Assembly (NCBI GenBank): GCA_902776615.1
Contig: CACYQU010000022.1
Coordinates: 1 to 33,520, forward strand
Direction of reading: 5' to 3'
DNA: 33,520 bases
From: an uncultured bacterium
Lineage (GTDB): Bacteria > Verrucomicrobiota > Kiritimatiellia > RFP12 > UBA1067
Part shown: one piece after another, positions 22,200-30,300 of the stretch
Numbering within the stretch: the first letter of the stretch is position 1
Layout of the letters: each line of letters begins with the position of its first letter
The notes under the pieces: model-generated
What the model saw: only the letters and a program-made list of their open reading frames with translations
Told to the model about the DNA's origin: nothing
Database searches by the model: none
Position numbers and translations under genes: made by a program

Positions 22200-24032
22200 G
22201 TGCAGAATTACACATACTCGATATTTTCTATCTTGGCGATTGCGATCCATTTCATCATCAACTTCAATCTGCTTGCAAAGCGAAGAACGGTTGCTGAATA
22301 TGGCTTGCACTACCGCAACTTCTTGAACGCCGTCTTGGCCTATTATCTGTCGGATGCCGCATGGGGTGTGATAGCGGGGTTTGGATGGACAAGGGCTTTG
22401 TATGTCGATACGATATTCTTCTTTTTGAGCCTTCCCGTTTTCTGTTTCATGTGGTGCAGGTTCGTTCTGTCCTACCTGTCGCTAGGGCTGCGGACAAGGC
22501 GGGTGCTCCTTTGGTACGGCTATGCTCTTCTGGCAGTAAATGTCGCGTTGCTGGTGGCGAATGCATTCAACAATTGCATATTCTACTTCGACGCGAACGG
22601 AACTTATCTTTTCGGCTCGCTGCGCTATCTGCCGCTTGAGCTTCTGTGCGCCTACTATGTCATAATATCCATTGCCGTGTTCGCCAAGTCGTTAAGAGAA
22701 CACGACTCGGTCCGCAGGCGCGGCATGATCGTGTTTTTGTTCGGCGTTTTAGTTGCGGCGGCGATTATTCTCCAGGTTCTTTGGCCGCTCACGCCATTCA
22801 CATCTCTGGCCTGCCTCGTCGGCAACTGCTTCCTGCACGTCTTTGTCGTGCAGGACGAACAGGCTGCAAGGCACATGGACGAGCTCAAGAATGCGCTTGT
22901 TCGCGCATGTGCGGCGGAAAGGGCGCGCAGCCATTTCTTCAGCGTCGTGAGCCACGACATCCGCACTCCTCTCAACGCGATTCTCGGCTATTCCGAGCTG
23001 CTTCTGAAAGGCGGCAAGAGCCAAGCCGAGACCGAAGATGCGCTCAGGACCATACATGCAAGCGGCGTCACTCTTATGCGGCTGGTGAACGACGTGCTCG
23101 ATCTTGCGAAGATGAATGCGGGCAAGATGTCCTTCAATGCGGAGCCGGTGAAGCTGTCGCGCCTGACCGACGACGTGTTCTCCTCATTTCACATGGTTGC
23201 ATCCGACAAAGGCCTCGCGCTCGTAAATCGCATTGCGGATATGCCTGCTCTAATGCTGGATGGACGTCGCCTTCATCAGATCATCTTCAATCTGGTCGCA
23301 AATGCCGTCAAGTTCACCGATGAAGGCTCAGTGACGGTTTCTGCGTTATATGATGGCGCGAACCTGGAGCTTTCAGTCGCCGACACCGGGTGCGGCATTC
23401 CGCCGGATGCGCTCAAGAGAATCCTTGATCCATTCGCGCGTGTGCAAGACGCGACGCATTCAAGCTATAAGGATATAGGCACGGGGCTTGGTCTTTCGAT
23501 ATGCAATCGTCTTGTTGAGGCAATGGGCGGCAGGATTGTCGTCGACAGCGAACCGGGAAAAGGGTCTGTGTTCAAGGTGTGCATTCCGAAAGTCGCGGTC
23601 TGCAAGGATGAGGCGTGGCTTTCCGTCGAATCTCATCCACAGAGCGCAGCGTCGCAATTGCCGAAACGCGTACTTGTCGTAGACGACTCGCCTGTAAACC
23701 GCAAGGTTCTGTCGGCGCTTCTGAAAAAGGCCGGCGTAAGCACCTCGGATCATGCGTGCGACGGAAAGGAGGCGCTTTTGGCCTTGGATGCCGCCGTGAA
23801 GTCGGGGAGTCCTTACGACATGGTGGTTTCGGACTACTGGATGCCGAACATGAACGGGCGGGAATTGATAGAGGCGCTTCGTGCGGATTCGCGCTACAGA
23901 GATCTTCGGGTCTACCTGGTCACAGCCGATGCTGAATTCCGCGACAATCTACAGTCCGAGATGTTTACTGGCGTTATCCTGAAACCGTTGACATACGGAA
24001 AACTAGAAGCCATCCTGCACTCGAACATATAG
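22200..24032 (+). CDS. Hybrid sensor histidine kinase with seven-transmembrane N-terminus
   Basis: A 610-residue signalling protein. Residues 1 to about 220 form about seven hydrophobic helices, beginning NYTYSIFSILAIAIHFIINF, with no large extracellular sensor domain. Then come a HisKA domain with the phospho-accepting H252 in VVSHDIRTPLNAILGYSELL, and a HATPase with NLVANAVKFTDEG, DTGCGIPPD and GTGLGLSICNRL. A C-terminal receiver domain carries VLVVDDSPVNRKVL and phospho-acceptor D545 in VVSDYWMPNMNG. All catalytic motifs look intact. GTG 22200 is chosen because TAGGAGG ends 7 nt before it. No separate response regulator or output domain adjoins, so it may act on an unlinked phosphotransfer protein. 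Confidence 0.92.
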   Translation: MQNYTYSIFSILAIAIHFIINFNLLAKRRTVAEYGLHYRNFLNAVLAYYLSDAAWGVIAGFGWTRALYVDTIFFFLSLPVFCFMWCRFVLSYLSLGLRTRRVLLWYGYALLAVNVALLVANAFNNCIFYFDANGTYLFGSLRYLPLELLCAYYVIISIAVFAKSLREHDSVRRRGMIVFLFGVLVAAAIILQVLWPLTPFTSLACLVGNCFLHVFVVQDEQAARHMDELKNALVRACAAERARSHFFSVVSHDIRTPLNAILGYSELLLKGGKSQAETEDALRTIHASGVTLMRLVNDVLDLAKMNAGKMSFNAEPVKLSRLTDDVFSSFHMVASDKGLALVNRIADMPALMLDGRRLHQIIFNLVANAVKFTDEGSVTVSALYDGANLELSVADTGCGIPPDALKRILDPFARVQDATHSSYKDIGTGLGLSICNRLVEAMGGRIVVDSEPGKGSVFKVCIPKVAVCKDEAWLSVESHPQSAASQLPKRVLVVDDSPVNRKVLSALLKKAGVSTSDHACDGKEALLALDAAVKSGSPYDMVVSDYWMPNMNGRELIEALRADSRYRDLRVYLVTADAEFRDNLQSEMFTGVILKPLTYGKLEAILHSNI

Positions 24033-24175
24033 TTGCGCGCCGCTTCCGAACGGGTTGATTTATGCTATATCGCCCTGCAGCGGAATATGGTATAATACTT
24101 TTTCATGTTTGCCACCATTGGCTTGTGCGAAGCAGAGATTGAATCTCAAGCAAACACAGAAAGGAAAACATACAA
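24033..24175 (+). other. Intergenic region with promoter and 80-nt leader of the TSCPD gene
   Basis: The extended -10 lies at 24088-24096. The leader from there to the ATG at 24176 is about 80 nt, with AAGGAA at 24161-24166 as ribosome site 9 nt upstream. No riboswitch or stable hairpin was recognised. Confidence 0.5.
24088..24096 (+). promoter_or_regulatory. Extended -10 promoter of the TSCPD-domain gene
   Basis: TGG (24088-24090) plus TATAAT (24091-24096) in the context GGAATATGGTATAATA, nearly the same as the valS promoter context. No -35 match at 17 bp. Confidence 0.75.
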
Positions 24176-24424
24176 ATGAAGACATACCAGACGGCGGGAA
24201 CATGTTCGAGAGCGATCAACTACGAGGTTGCCGACGGCGTAGTGACGAAATGTGAATTCGTGGGTGGATGCCCCGGCAACACGCAGGGTGTCGCAAAGCT
24301 CGTCGTTGGCCGCAAGGTCGAAGATGTCATTGCGCTCCTAAAGGGCACGCAGTGCCGCAACGGAACCTCCTGCCCCGACCAGCTCGCACGCGCGCTGGAG
24401 GCCGAGGCGAAAGTCGCGCTGTAA
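24176..24424 (+). CDS. TSCPD-domain protein, four-cysteine (TIGR03905) type
   Basis: Small 82-residue protein of unknown function. It consists of one TSCPD domain, related to the C-terminal region of vitamin B12-dependent ribonucleotide reductases. The conserved cysteines are C10 in GTCSRAI, the pair in CEFVGGCPGN, and the pair in CRNGTSCPDQLA, which gives the domain its name. They probably bind a metal, most likely zinc, by analogy. It has its own promoter and a good ribosome site and seems to be monocistronic. Confidence 0.88.
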   Translation: MKTYQTAGTCSRAINYEVADGVVTKCEFVGGCPGNTQGVAKLVVGRKVEDVIALLKGTQCRNGTSCPDQLARALEAEAKVAL

Positions 24425-24546
24425 ACACGTACAGTCGCGTTTGAAAACCTGCGATAAGGCCGTTCGGGACGCATGGGCAATACGCACGTGCGAGAATATG
24501 GTATAATATACGCAACTTTTGTTTAGGAGACAGAGAAAAAGAAATT
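24425..24546 (+). other. Intergenic region with the valS promoter
   Basis: A 122-bp gap holding the extended -10 at 24499-24507 and AGGAGA at 24525-24530, which is about 16 nt before the ATG and so rather distant for a ribosome site. No T-box-like leader is present between promoter and valS, as the leader is only about 33 nt. No clear terminator for the TSCPD gene was seen. Confidence 0.5.
24499..24507 (+). promoter_or_regulatory. Extended -10 promoter of valS
   Basis: TGG (24499-24501) plus TATAAT (24502-24507) in the context GAATATGGTATAATATA. No -35 match at 17 bp. Confidence 0.75.
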
Positions 24547-27267
24547 ATGGATAAGCACTACGATGCCAAGGCCTCGGAGGCCAAGTGGTACAAATTCTGG
24601 GAAGAAGGCGGATGCTTTCATGAAGAACCGGGCGAGGGCGTGCCGTATTCGGTGGTGATTCCGCCGCCAAACGTCACTGGTATTCTGCACATGGGGCACG
24701 CGCTAAACCAGACCATTCAGGATATACTCGTAAGATGGCGTCGCATGCAAGGACGCAACACTCTCTGGCTGCCTGGCACCGATCATGCGGGCATCGCCAC
24801 GCAGAATGTAGTGGAAAAGGCTCTCAAGAAGGAGGGCAAGCGCAGGCAGGATCTTGGGCGCGAGGCGTTCGTCGAACGTGTCTGGGAGTGGAAGAAGCAG
24901 TATGGCGGCACGATCGTGCATCAGCAGCGCATGCTCGGCAATTCAACCGACTGGAGTCGCGAGCGCTTCACCTTTGACGAAGGCTGCTCGAAGGCCGTCG
25001 CCAAAGTGTTCTGCCAGCTTTTTGACGAAGGGTTGATATACAAGGGCAACTACATTGTCAACTGGTGTCCGCGCTGCGGCACGGCGCTTGCCAACGACGA
25101 GGTTGAGCACGAGCCGAACCACGGCCATTTCTGGTATGTGAGATATCCTGTGGTGGGAAGCGAGAAGGGTGTTGCGGGAGAGCCGTACAAAGACTATGTC
25201 ATGGTCGCAACTACGCGTCCCGAGACGCTTCCGGGCGATACGGCGGTGGCGGTGAACCCCAAGGACGACCGCTACGCACATCTTGTCGGCAAGACAGTGA
25301 TTCTTCCCCTCGCCGGGCGCGAGATTCCCGTGATCAGCGACGACTATGTGGATCGCGAATTCGGAACTGGCATTGTGAAAATAACGCCCGCCCACGACCC
25401 CAACGACTTTCTTGTCGGCAAGAGACATGGTCTGGCCGAGATCAACATCATGACCGACGATGCCCACATGAACGAGCTCGCAGGCGAGAAGTATTGCGGC
25501 ATGGATCGCTGGGAATGCCGAAAAGCGCTCGTCGCCGATCTCGAAGCGGGCGGATATCTCGATCACATCGAGGATATCGACAATCAGGTCGGCCACTGCT
25601 ATCGCTGCCACGAGACGGTGGAGTCGCGCCTTTCCAAGCAGTGGTTCGTAAAGATGAAACCGCTTGCGGAGCCTGCGATAGCCGCCGTGAAGTCCGGCGA
25701 GGTAAAGTTCGTTCCCGAGCGCTGGAGCAAGATATATTTCAACTGGATGGAGAACATTCAGGATTGGTGCATTTCGCGCCAGCTCTGGTGGGGCCACAGA
25801 ATTCCTGCGTACACGCTGCGCGCGAACGCAGGTGCCGGCGAAGATTCGAAGGGCAAGGGCGACGAGTTGATATTCGTTGCGGAGACGGCCGAGGCCGCGC
25901 TTGAGAAGGCGAAGGCCAGGACAGGGAACGCCGCGCTTGCTCTTGCCGACCTCGAGCAGGATCCTGACGTGCTGGACACATGGTTCAGTTCGTGGCTCTG
26001 GCCGTTCTCTACGCTCGGATGGCCCGAGAAGACAAAGGATCTCGACTACTACTACCCCACGAACGACCTTGTAACCGCGCAGGACATCATATTCTTTTGG
26101 GTTGCCAGAATGATGATGGCGGGCATTCATTTCATGAAAAAGCCCCCGTTCAAGAATATAGTCATTCACGGAATCGTCCGCGCGGCCGACGGGTCGAAGA
26201 TGTCCAAGTCGAAGGGCAATTCGCTCGACCCTCTGGAGCTTATCGACCAGTATTCCGCCGACGCGCTTCGGTTCTCGATAGCGCTCATCACATCCCTGGA
26301 ATGCGACACCAAGGTCAATAAGGAGAAGTTCGAGATCGGGCGCAACTTCACGACCAAGATCTGGAATGCGGCGAAGTTCCTCGAAATGCAGGAGGCTGCT
26401 CTCGGCGAAGCCGGCGCCGACATCCGTTCGACGTTCGGCAAGCCGCTGTCGGCAGACGACCGCCATATTCTGTGGGCGTGCGACCTTGCATGCCGCAAGG
26501 TCAACGATATACTTGAAGCGTATCGCATTCAGGATGGTGCGCTGGCTGTTTACGACTTTTTCTGGACGCAGATATGCGACGGCTATGTGGAGTATGTCAA
26601 GGATTCGCCCAACAAGGCCGTTTCGCTTGCAATACTCAGAGACGTATTCTGGAAGGCCTTGAGGCTGCTGCATCCCTACATGCCTTTCGTCACTGAAGAA
26701 GTCGCCCATCAGCTCGGCTTCCTAAGGGACGGCGAGACGATAATGCGCGCGAAATTCCCGACCGGCTATTCCGGCGACGACAAGAAAGCCTGGGGGCTTT
26801 CGCAGGAGGTCTACGACTTTGTGAATGCAAAACGCGAGGCGATAACCGCCATTCGCGCGTTGCGTGCGGAGTACAAGGTTCCGCCGGCCACGTGGGTGAA
26901 AGTCACGGTGGCGACAGGCGATGAAAGGGCCGCCGTCGAGGCGGAGTCGCTCAAGAAGGCGATGCGTGCCGAATCTGTGGAGTTCGTGCCGGTAGGCAGC
27001 GACCTCGCGATGCCGTCAAAGATAACCGCGTTCGGAACCGTGTACCTCTCGCTTGAGGGGTTGGTGGACAAGGCCGCGGAGTCGAAGCGCATAGCGGGCG
27101 AGATTGCGAAGATATCGGGCTTTGTGAAGTCCGCCGAGGCCAAGCTTTCAAACGAGAACTTCGTCGCGCACGCTCCTGAGGCCGTTGTCGCGGAGGCTCG
27201 CCGCAAACTTGCGGAAAACAAGGAAAAGATCGCCCAGCTTGAGAAGCTGGCCAAGCTGTTCGCCTAA
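24547..27267 (+). CDS. valS: Valyl-tRNA synthetase
   Basis: Charges tRNA-Val with valine; class Ia synthetase of 906 residues, normal for bacteria. The N-terminal PPPNVTGILHMGHALN holds the HIGH motif as HMGH (48-51). The editing domain contains TTRPETLPGDTAVAVNP and GTGIVKITPAHDPND. The KMSKS motif is at 551-555 (GSKMSKSKGNSLDP), after FWVARMMM. The anticodon-binding domain and a C-terminal coiled coil (about 840-906, rich in Lys, Glu and Ala, ending KIAQLEKLAKLFA) are complete. hisB follows after 33 bp and may be read from the same transcript. Confidence 0.97.
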   Translation: MDKHYDAKASEAKWYKFWEEGGCFHEEPGEGVPYSVVIPPPNVTGILHMGHALNQTIQDILVRWRRMQGRNTLWLPGTDHAGIATQNVVEKALKKEGKRRQDLGREAFVERVWEWKKQYGGTIVHQQRMLGNSTDWSRERFTFDEGCSKAVAKVFCQLFDEGLIYKGNYIVNWCPRCGTALANDEVEHEPNHGHFWYVRYPVVGSEKGVAGEPYKDYVMVATTRPETLPGDTAVAVNPKDDRYAHLVGKTVILPLAGREIPVISDDYVDREFGTGIVKITPAHDPNDFLVGKRHGLAEINIMTDDAHMNELAGEKYCGMDRWECRKALVADLEAGGYLDHIEDIDNQVGHCYRCHETVESRLSKQWFVKMKPLAEPAIAAVKSGEVKFVPERWSKIYFNWMENIQDWCISRQLWWGHRIPAYTLRANAGAGEDSKGKGDELIFVAETAEAALEKAKARTGNAALALADLEQDPDVLDTWFSSWLWPFSTLGWPEKTKDLDYYYPTNDLVTAQDIIFFWVARMMMAGIHFMKKPPFKNIVIHGIVRAADGSKMSKSKGNSLDPLELIDQYSADALRFSIALITSLECDTKVNKEKFEIGRNFTTKIWNAAKFLEMQEAALGEAGADIRSTFGKPLSADDRHILWACDLACRKVNDILEAYRIQDGALAVYDFFWTQICDGYVEYVKDSPNKAVSLAILRDVFWKALRLLHPYMPFVTEEVAHQLGFLRDGETIMRAKFPTGYSGDDKKAWGLSQEVYDFVNAKREAITAIRALRAEYKVPPATWVKVTVATGDERAAVEAESLKKAMRAESVEFVPVGSDLAMPSKITAFGTVYLSLEGLVDKAAESKRIAGEIAKISGFVKSAEAKLSNENFVAHAPEAVVAEARRKLAENKEKIAQLEKLAKLFA

Positions 27268-27300
27268 CCGCGCTTTGTGCCTCGTTGGCAAGGAAACGAA

Positions 27301-27885
27301 ATGAGAAAAGCTGAAATCAAACGCGATACGAAGGAGACGTGCATTTCCCTTTCGCTCGACCTCGACGGGTCGGGCGAAGGAGAAATCGATACGGGCATAG
27401 GGTTCCTGAACCATATGCTTGAACTCTTCAAAAAGCATGCGCTTGTGGATTTGTCCGTAACCGCCAAAGGCGATGTCGACGTCGATTACCACCACACCGT
27501 GGAAGACGTCGGCCTTGTGCTCGGCAAGGCGATTGACGAGGCGCTTGGCGACAGGAAGGGCCTTGTGCGCTACGGTTTCGCGTCCATTCCGATGGATGAA
27601 GCTCTTTGCGAGACGTCGTTGGATCTTGGAGGGCGACCGTATCTTGTGATGCAGTGCGCGATGAAGCACATGTTCGTCAGGGACTTCGAGGTCAAGCTTA
27701 TCGAAGAGTTTTTCCGCTCCGTATCGGTGGAGGCGAGGGCAAACATCCATCTGCGCCAGATATATGGCGACGAAGCCCACCATGTTTGCGAAGGGTTCTT
27801 CAAAAGCTTTGCGCGGGCTTTGCGTGTCGCCAAGGCGATCGATCCGCTGGAGAAGGGCGTGCCAAGTTCTAAAGGGGTCATATAA
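27301..27885 (+). CDS. hisB: Imidazoleglycerol-phosphate dehydratase
   Basis: Sixth step of histidine synthesis: dehydrates imidazoleglycerol phosphate to imidazoleacetol phosphate. The 194-residue monofunctional form lacks the histidinol phosphatase domain found in E. coli HisB. The two manganese-site motifs are DYHHTVEDVG (H64, H65) and GDEAHHVCEGFFKS; GIGFLNHMLELF is also present. The ATG at 27301 follows AAGGAA by 7 nt; an in-frame GTG at 27277 has no ribosome site. hisA follows after 5 bp; hisH, usual between them, is absent. Confidence 0.96.
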   Translation: MRKAEIKRDTKETCISLSLDLDGSGEGEIDTGIGFLNHMLELFKKHALVDLSVTAKGDVDVDYHHTVEDVGLVLGKAIDEALGDRKGLVRYGFASIPMDEALCETSLDLGGRPYLVMQCAMKHMFVRDFEVKLIEEFFRSVSVEARANIHLRQIYGDEAHHVCEGFFKSFARALRVAKAIDPLEKGVPSSKGVI

Positions 27886-27890
27886 CTACT

Positions 27891-28616
27891 ATGGTCGTAA
27901 TACCAGCGATTGACTTGAAAGACGGAAAATGCGTCCGGCTTCGGCAAGGTCGTGCCGAGGATGTCACCGTGTACGGAGACGATCCCGCAGAACAGGCGCT
28001 CGACTGGCGCGAGCAAGGGGCCCGGGAACTTCATGTTGTCGATCTCGACGGCGCTTTTGACGGCGCGCCCCGCCATATGGAAGAGATCAAGTCCATAATC
28101 AAAGCCTTTGGAGGTTTGGTGGAGGTCGGCGGCGGAATTCGCACGGCCGAGGCCTTGGCGGCGGTTCTCGAGGCGGGTGCCGCGCGCGCGATACTTGGTA
28201 GCGCCGCATTGGAGGATCCCGCGTTTCTGGCAAGGGCCGTGGATCTATGGGGCGACAGGATTGCCGTCGGAATAGACGCTCGCGACGGATTCGTGCAGAC
28301 CAAGGGCTGGGTCGAGACGACGGCCGTGAGGGCGACAGATCTCGCGGCGGCGGTCGCCAAGGCCGGCGTTAAAACCGTGATCTATACCGACACTGCGACG
28401 GACGGCATGCTTGGGGGGCCGAATCTGACCCAGATGGCTGCAATATGCGATGCCGCGCCGTTGTGTCAGATTACTGCGTCCGGCGGGGTAAGCTCTACTT
28501 ATGATATCGAGAATCTCAAAGGCCTCGGGCGGAAAAATCTTCGCGCGGCCATAGTGGGGAAAGCGCTGTACGATGGGCGCGCCACACTTCGGGATCTTAA
28601 TGTCGCGGCGCTGTAA
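27891..28616 (+). CDS. hisA: ProFAR isomerase (phosphoribosylformimino-5-aminoimidazole carboxamide ribotide isomerase)
   Basis: Fourth step of histidine synthesis, an Amadori rearrangement in a TIM barrel. The 241-residue protein shows VIPAIDLKDGKCVRL with the catalytic Asp near residue 8, HVVDLDGAF, VEVGGGIRT (first phosphate site), AVGIDARDG, IYTDTATDGML with the second catalytic Asp near 130, and TASGGVSS (second phosphate site). The start is 5 nt after hisB. The C-terminus is followed by the M16 peptidase gene after 10 bp. Confidence 0.95.
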   Translation: MVVIPAIDLKDGKCVRLRQGRAEDVTVYGDDPAEQALDWREQGARELHVVDLDGAFDGAPRHMEEIKSIIKAFGGLVEVGGGIRTAEALAAVLEAGAARAILGSAALEDPAFLARAVDLWGDRIAVGIDARDGFVQTKGWVETTAVRATDLAAAVAKAGVKTVIYTDTATDGMLGGPNLTQMAAICDAAPLCQITASGGVSSTYDIENLKGLGRKNLRAAIVGKALYDGRATLRDLNVAAL

Positions 28617-28626
28617 AGGATATCGC

Positions 28627-29853
28627 ATGCCAGCCAGACTTGTCGTTCTCAAGAATGGACTCAAGGTGGTTCTCGTTCCGTGCGAGGCGGAGTCCATCGC
28701 GTTCGGGCTCTTCATCGCCAGCGGTTCGCGCCACGAGAGTGCGGCCGACGCCGGTATATCGCATTTCATCGAGCACATGCTGTTCAAGGGAACTCCTTCG
28801 CGGCGCGCTGTGGACATAACGCGCGCCATAGAGGGGCGCGGCGGAAACTTCAACGCCTTTACGAGCGAAGAATCAACCTGCTATTACGCCCATCTTCCGC
28901 AGGAGTATTTGGCCGATGCCATAGAGACGCTGTCGGACATGTACCTGAATGCATCCATTCCAGACGACGACTTCGTTCGCGAGAAGCAGGTCGTAATCGA
29001 AGAAATCCGCATGTATTCCGACGAGCCGGATTCTGTCGCGGCCGAAAATCTCCAGCGGGCGCTGTTTCCGAAGTGCGCGCTTGGCGCGCCTGTAGCGGGA
29101 ACGCCCGAGAGCCTTGCGGCGATGCAGCCATCGACGCTCCGTCGCTACATCCGTTCGCACTATTTGCCGTCCAAGACAATCGCTGTGATAGCAGGCAGTT
29201 TCGACGAGTCGGCGGCGATTGCGCTAGTTGAGCTTTATCTCGGCCGCAGACGCGGTCGCGGCGATTTTGAAGCCGATGGCGTTGATTTCTCGACGCCGCC
29301 GGTTGCGGAAACGTTTGCCGCCAAAGACGTCAATCAAACGCAGATCGCGCTTGGCTATCGCACATTTGGAATACGAAATCCGCTCAAATATGCGGCAACA
29401 GTAATGGATGCCGTCCTTGGAAGGGGTATGTCGAGCAGGCTGTTCCAGGAGGTACGCGAGCGTCGTGGGCTCAGCTACGACATATCTTCCCGCATGCAGT
29501 TTTTCTCGGATTCAGGCATGTTCGCGGTTGCCGCTGGCTTGGACGCATCCAAAAAGCAGACGACCATCAAGACGATCGACCGCGAGTTTGCGCGCATCTG
29601 TGACAAAAAAGTGGGCACAGCCGAGTTGAATCGCACGAAGGAGTATCTTGTCGGCAACTTTCGTCTTGGACACGAAAGCGTCAAGTCTAAGATGTTCTTT
29701 TACGGTTCGACAATGCTTTCGTTCGGCAGGCTCGTCTCGCCGGCTGAACAGGTCGCCGGAATCGCCGCTGTCACGGCAGCCGACGTCCAGGCTGCGGCGC
29801 GTGCCATACTGCGGCCCGAAAACCGCAGTCTGAGTGTGGTGGCGCGTTCATAG
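28627..29853 (+). CDS. M16-family zinc metallopeptidase (processing-peptidase type)
   Basis: A 408-residue zinc peptidase of the insulinase/mitochondrial processing peptidase family, likely cytoplasmic because no signal peptide is seen. The inverted zinc motif HFIEH spans residues 46-50 and the distal zinc ligand is E126, exactly 76 residues after H50, as in the family. The second M16 domain includes GRGMSSRLFQEVRERRGLSYDISS, the R/Y block of active bacterial peptidases. Natural substrates are not known. The ATG at 28627 is 10 nt after hisA; the preceding AAAGGATATC gives a modest ribosome site. Confidence 0.92.
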   Translation: MPARLVVLKNGLKVVLVPCEAESIAFGLFIASGSRHESAADAGISHFIEHMLFKGTPSRRAVDITRAIEGRGGNFNAFTSEESTCYYAHLPQEYLADAIETLSDMYLNASIPDDDFVREKQVVIEEIRMYSDEPDSVAAENLQRALFPKCALGAPVAGTPESLAAMQPSTLRRYIRSHYLPSKTIAVIAGSFDESAAIALVELYLGRRRGRGDFEADGVDFSTPPVAETFAAKDVNQTQIALGYRTFGIRNPLKYAATVMDAVLGRGMSSRLFQEVRERRGLSYDISSRMQFFSDSGMFAVAAGLDASKKQTTIKTIDREFARICDKKVGTAELNRTKEYLVGNFRLGHESVKSKMFFYGSTMLSFGRLVSPAEQVAGIAAVTAADVQAAARAILRPENRSLSVVARS

Positions 29854-29884
29854 ACGCCAGTCTTCCCAAAAACTAGTGCGCACA

Positions 29885-29899
29885 CGGGCGTCCCGCCCG
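29885..29899 (+). terminator. Weak terminator candidate after the M16 peptidase gene
   Basis: CGGGCG (29885-29890), loop TCC, CGCCCG (29894-29899), then CTTTCCC. The stem is perfect over 6 bp, but the following T-run has only three bases. Confidence 0.3.
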
Positions 29900-29958
29900 C
29901 TTTCCCGATGTCCGCCTTTTGCGCGTGCACCAGCACGTCACACAGTGCGGCGGGAAAA

Positions 29959-29967
29959 TGATATAAT
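29959..29967 (+). promoter_or_regulatory. Extended -10 promoter-like site TGATATAAT
   Basis: TGA then TATAAT (29962-29967), a one-base variant of the window's recurrent promoter, with the same A-rich lead-in (GGAAAATG) and the same following ATC. The next start codon is more than 330 bp away, so it would make a long leader or a separate small RNA. Confidence 0.6.
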
Positions 29968-30104
29968 ATCTTTATCTCGCGAGGCGCAGAGCGGCGAAAG
30001 TCATTCGCGCGGCGCGTGGTCATAGTTCGGGAAACGGGCAAGTAGCGGCTTTTCGCGGCCAAAGCCTCCCCGGGCGTTAAAATTTGCGTAACTGCAAACT
30101 GGCG

Positions 30105-30221
30105 TCACCTGAAAACCTGAGAAATTTTCTGATAAGCCGCCAAGTAAGCAAGTTCGTGTCTTTTGGGCACGTTCTTTCTGCTTGGTTCGTATGCTTATCA
30201 AGGCTCTCTCAGGTGCCTCAG
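30105..30221. repeat. Long interrupted inverted repeat; possible structured RNA
   Basis: Nested arms pair in order. CACCTGA (30105-30111) pairs with TCAGGTG at the right end (near 30221). ACCTGAGA (30114-30121) pairs with TCTCAGGT (30206-30213), TGATAAGC (30129-30136) with GCTTATCA (30192-30199), and CCAAG (30139-30143) with CTTGG (30180-30184). The tip is CGTGTC (30154-30159) with GGCACG (30165-30170), including one G-U pair. Internal loops separate the helices on both sides. If transcribed from 29962 it would form a long hairpin in the leader of the methyltransferase genes. Confidence 0.65.
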
Positions 30222-30263
30222 GTGAATATGGATTGGTGGTTTGGACGTAGCCCTTTTTACATA

Positions 30264-30300
30264 GTCGCTCGGTTCGCGGAAGCGCGGACGAAAGAGCGAC
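30264..30300 (+). promoter_or_regulatory. Hairpin directly before the methyltransferase start codon
   Basis: GTCGCTC (30264-30270) pairs with GAGCGAC (30294-30300), and TTCG (30273-30276) with CGAA (30289-30292), leaving small bulges. The right arm ends at the base before the ATG at 30301 and includes the only purine-rich stretch that could serve as ribosome site (GAAAGAG). Folding would hide it, so translation may be controlled. Confidence 0.5.

Larger units (their letters stand above)
29854..30300 (+). other. 447-bp non-coding region upstream of the methyltransferase genes
   Basis: It marks the border between the housekeeping genes and the accessory right end. It contains a weak terminator candidate (29885-29899), a short hairpin (29924-29937), a promoter-like TGATATAAT (29959-29967), a long interrupted inverted repeat (30105-30221) and a hairpin abutting the next start codon (30264-30300). 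A 105-codon open frame beginning at 30084 crosses the inverted repeat and has no family resemblance, so it is not called. Confidence 0.7.

Noticed and set aside
24425..24546. T-box or other riboswitch before valS
   Set aside because: The leader after the promoter is only about 33 nt, too short for a T-box, and no specifier or antiterminator sequence is seen.
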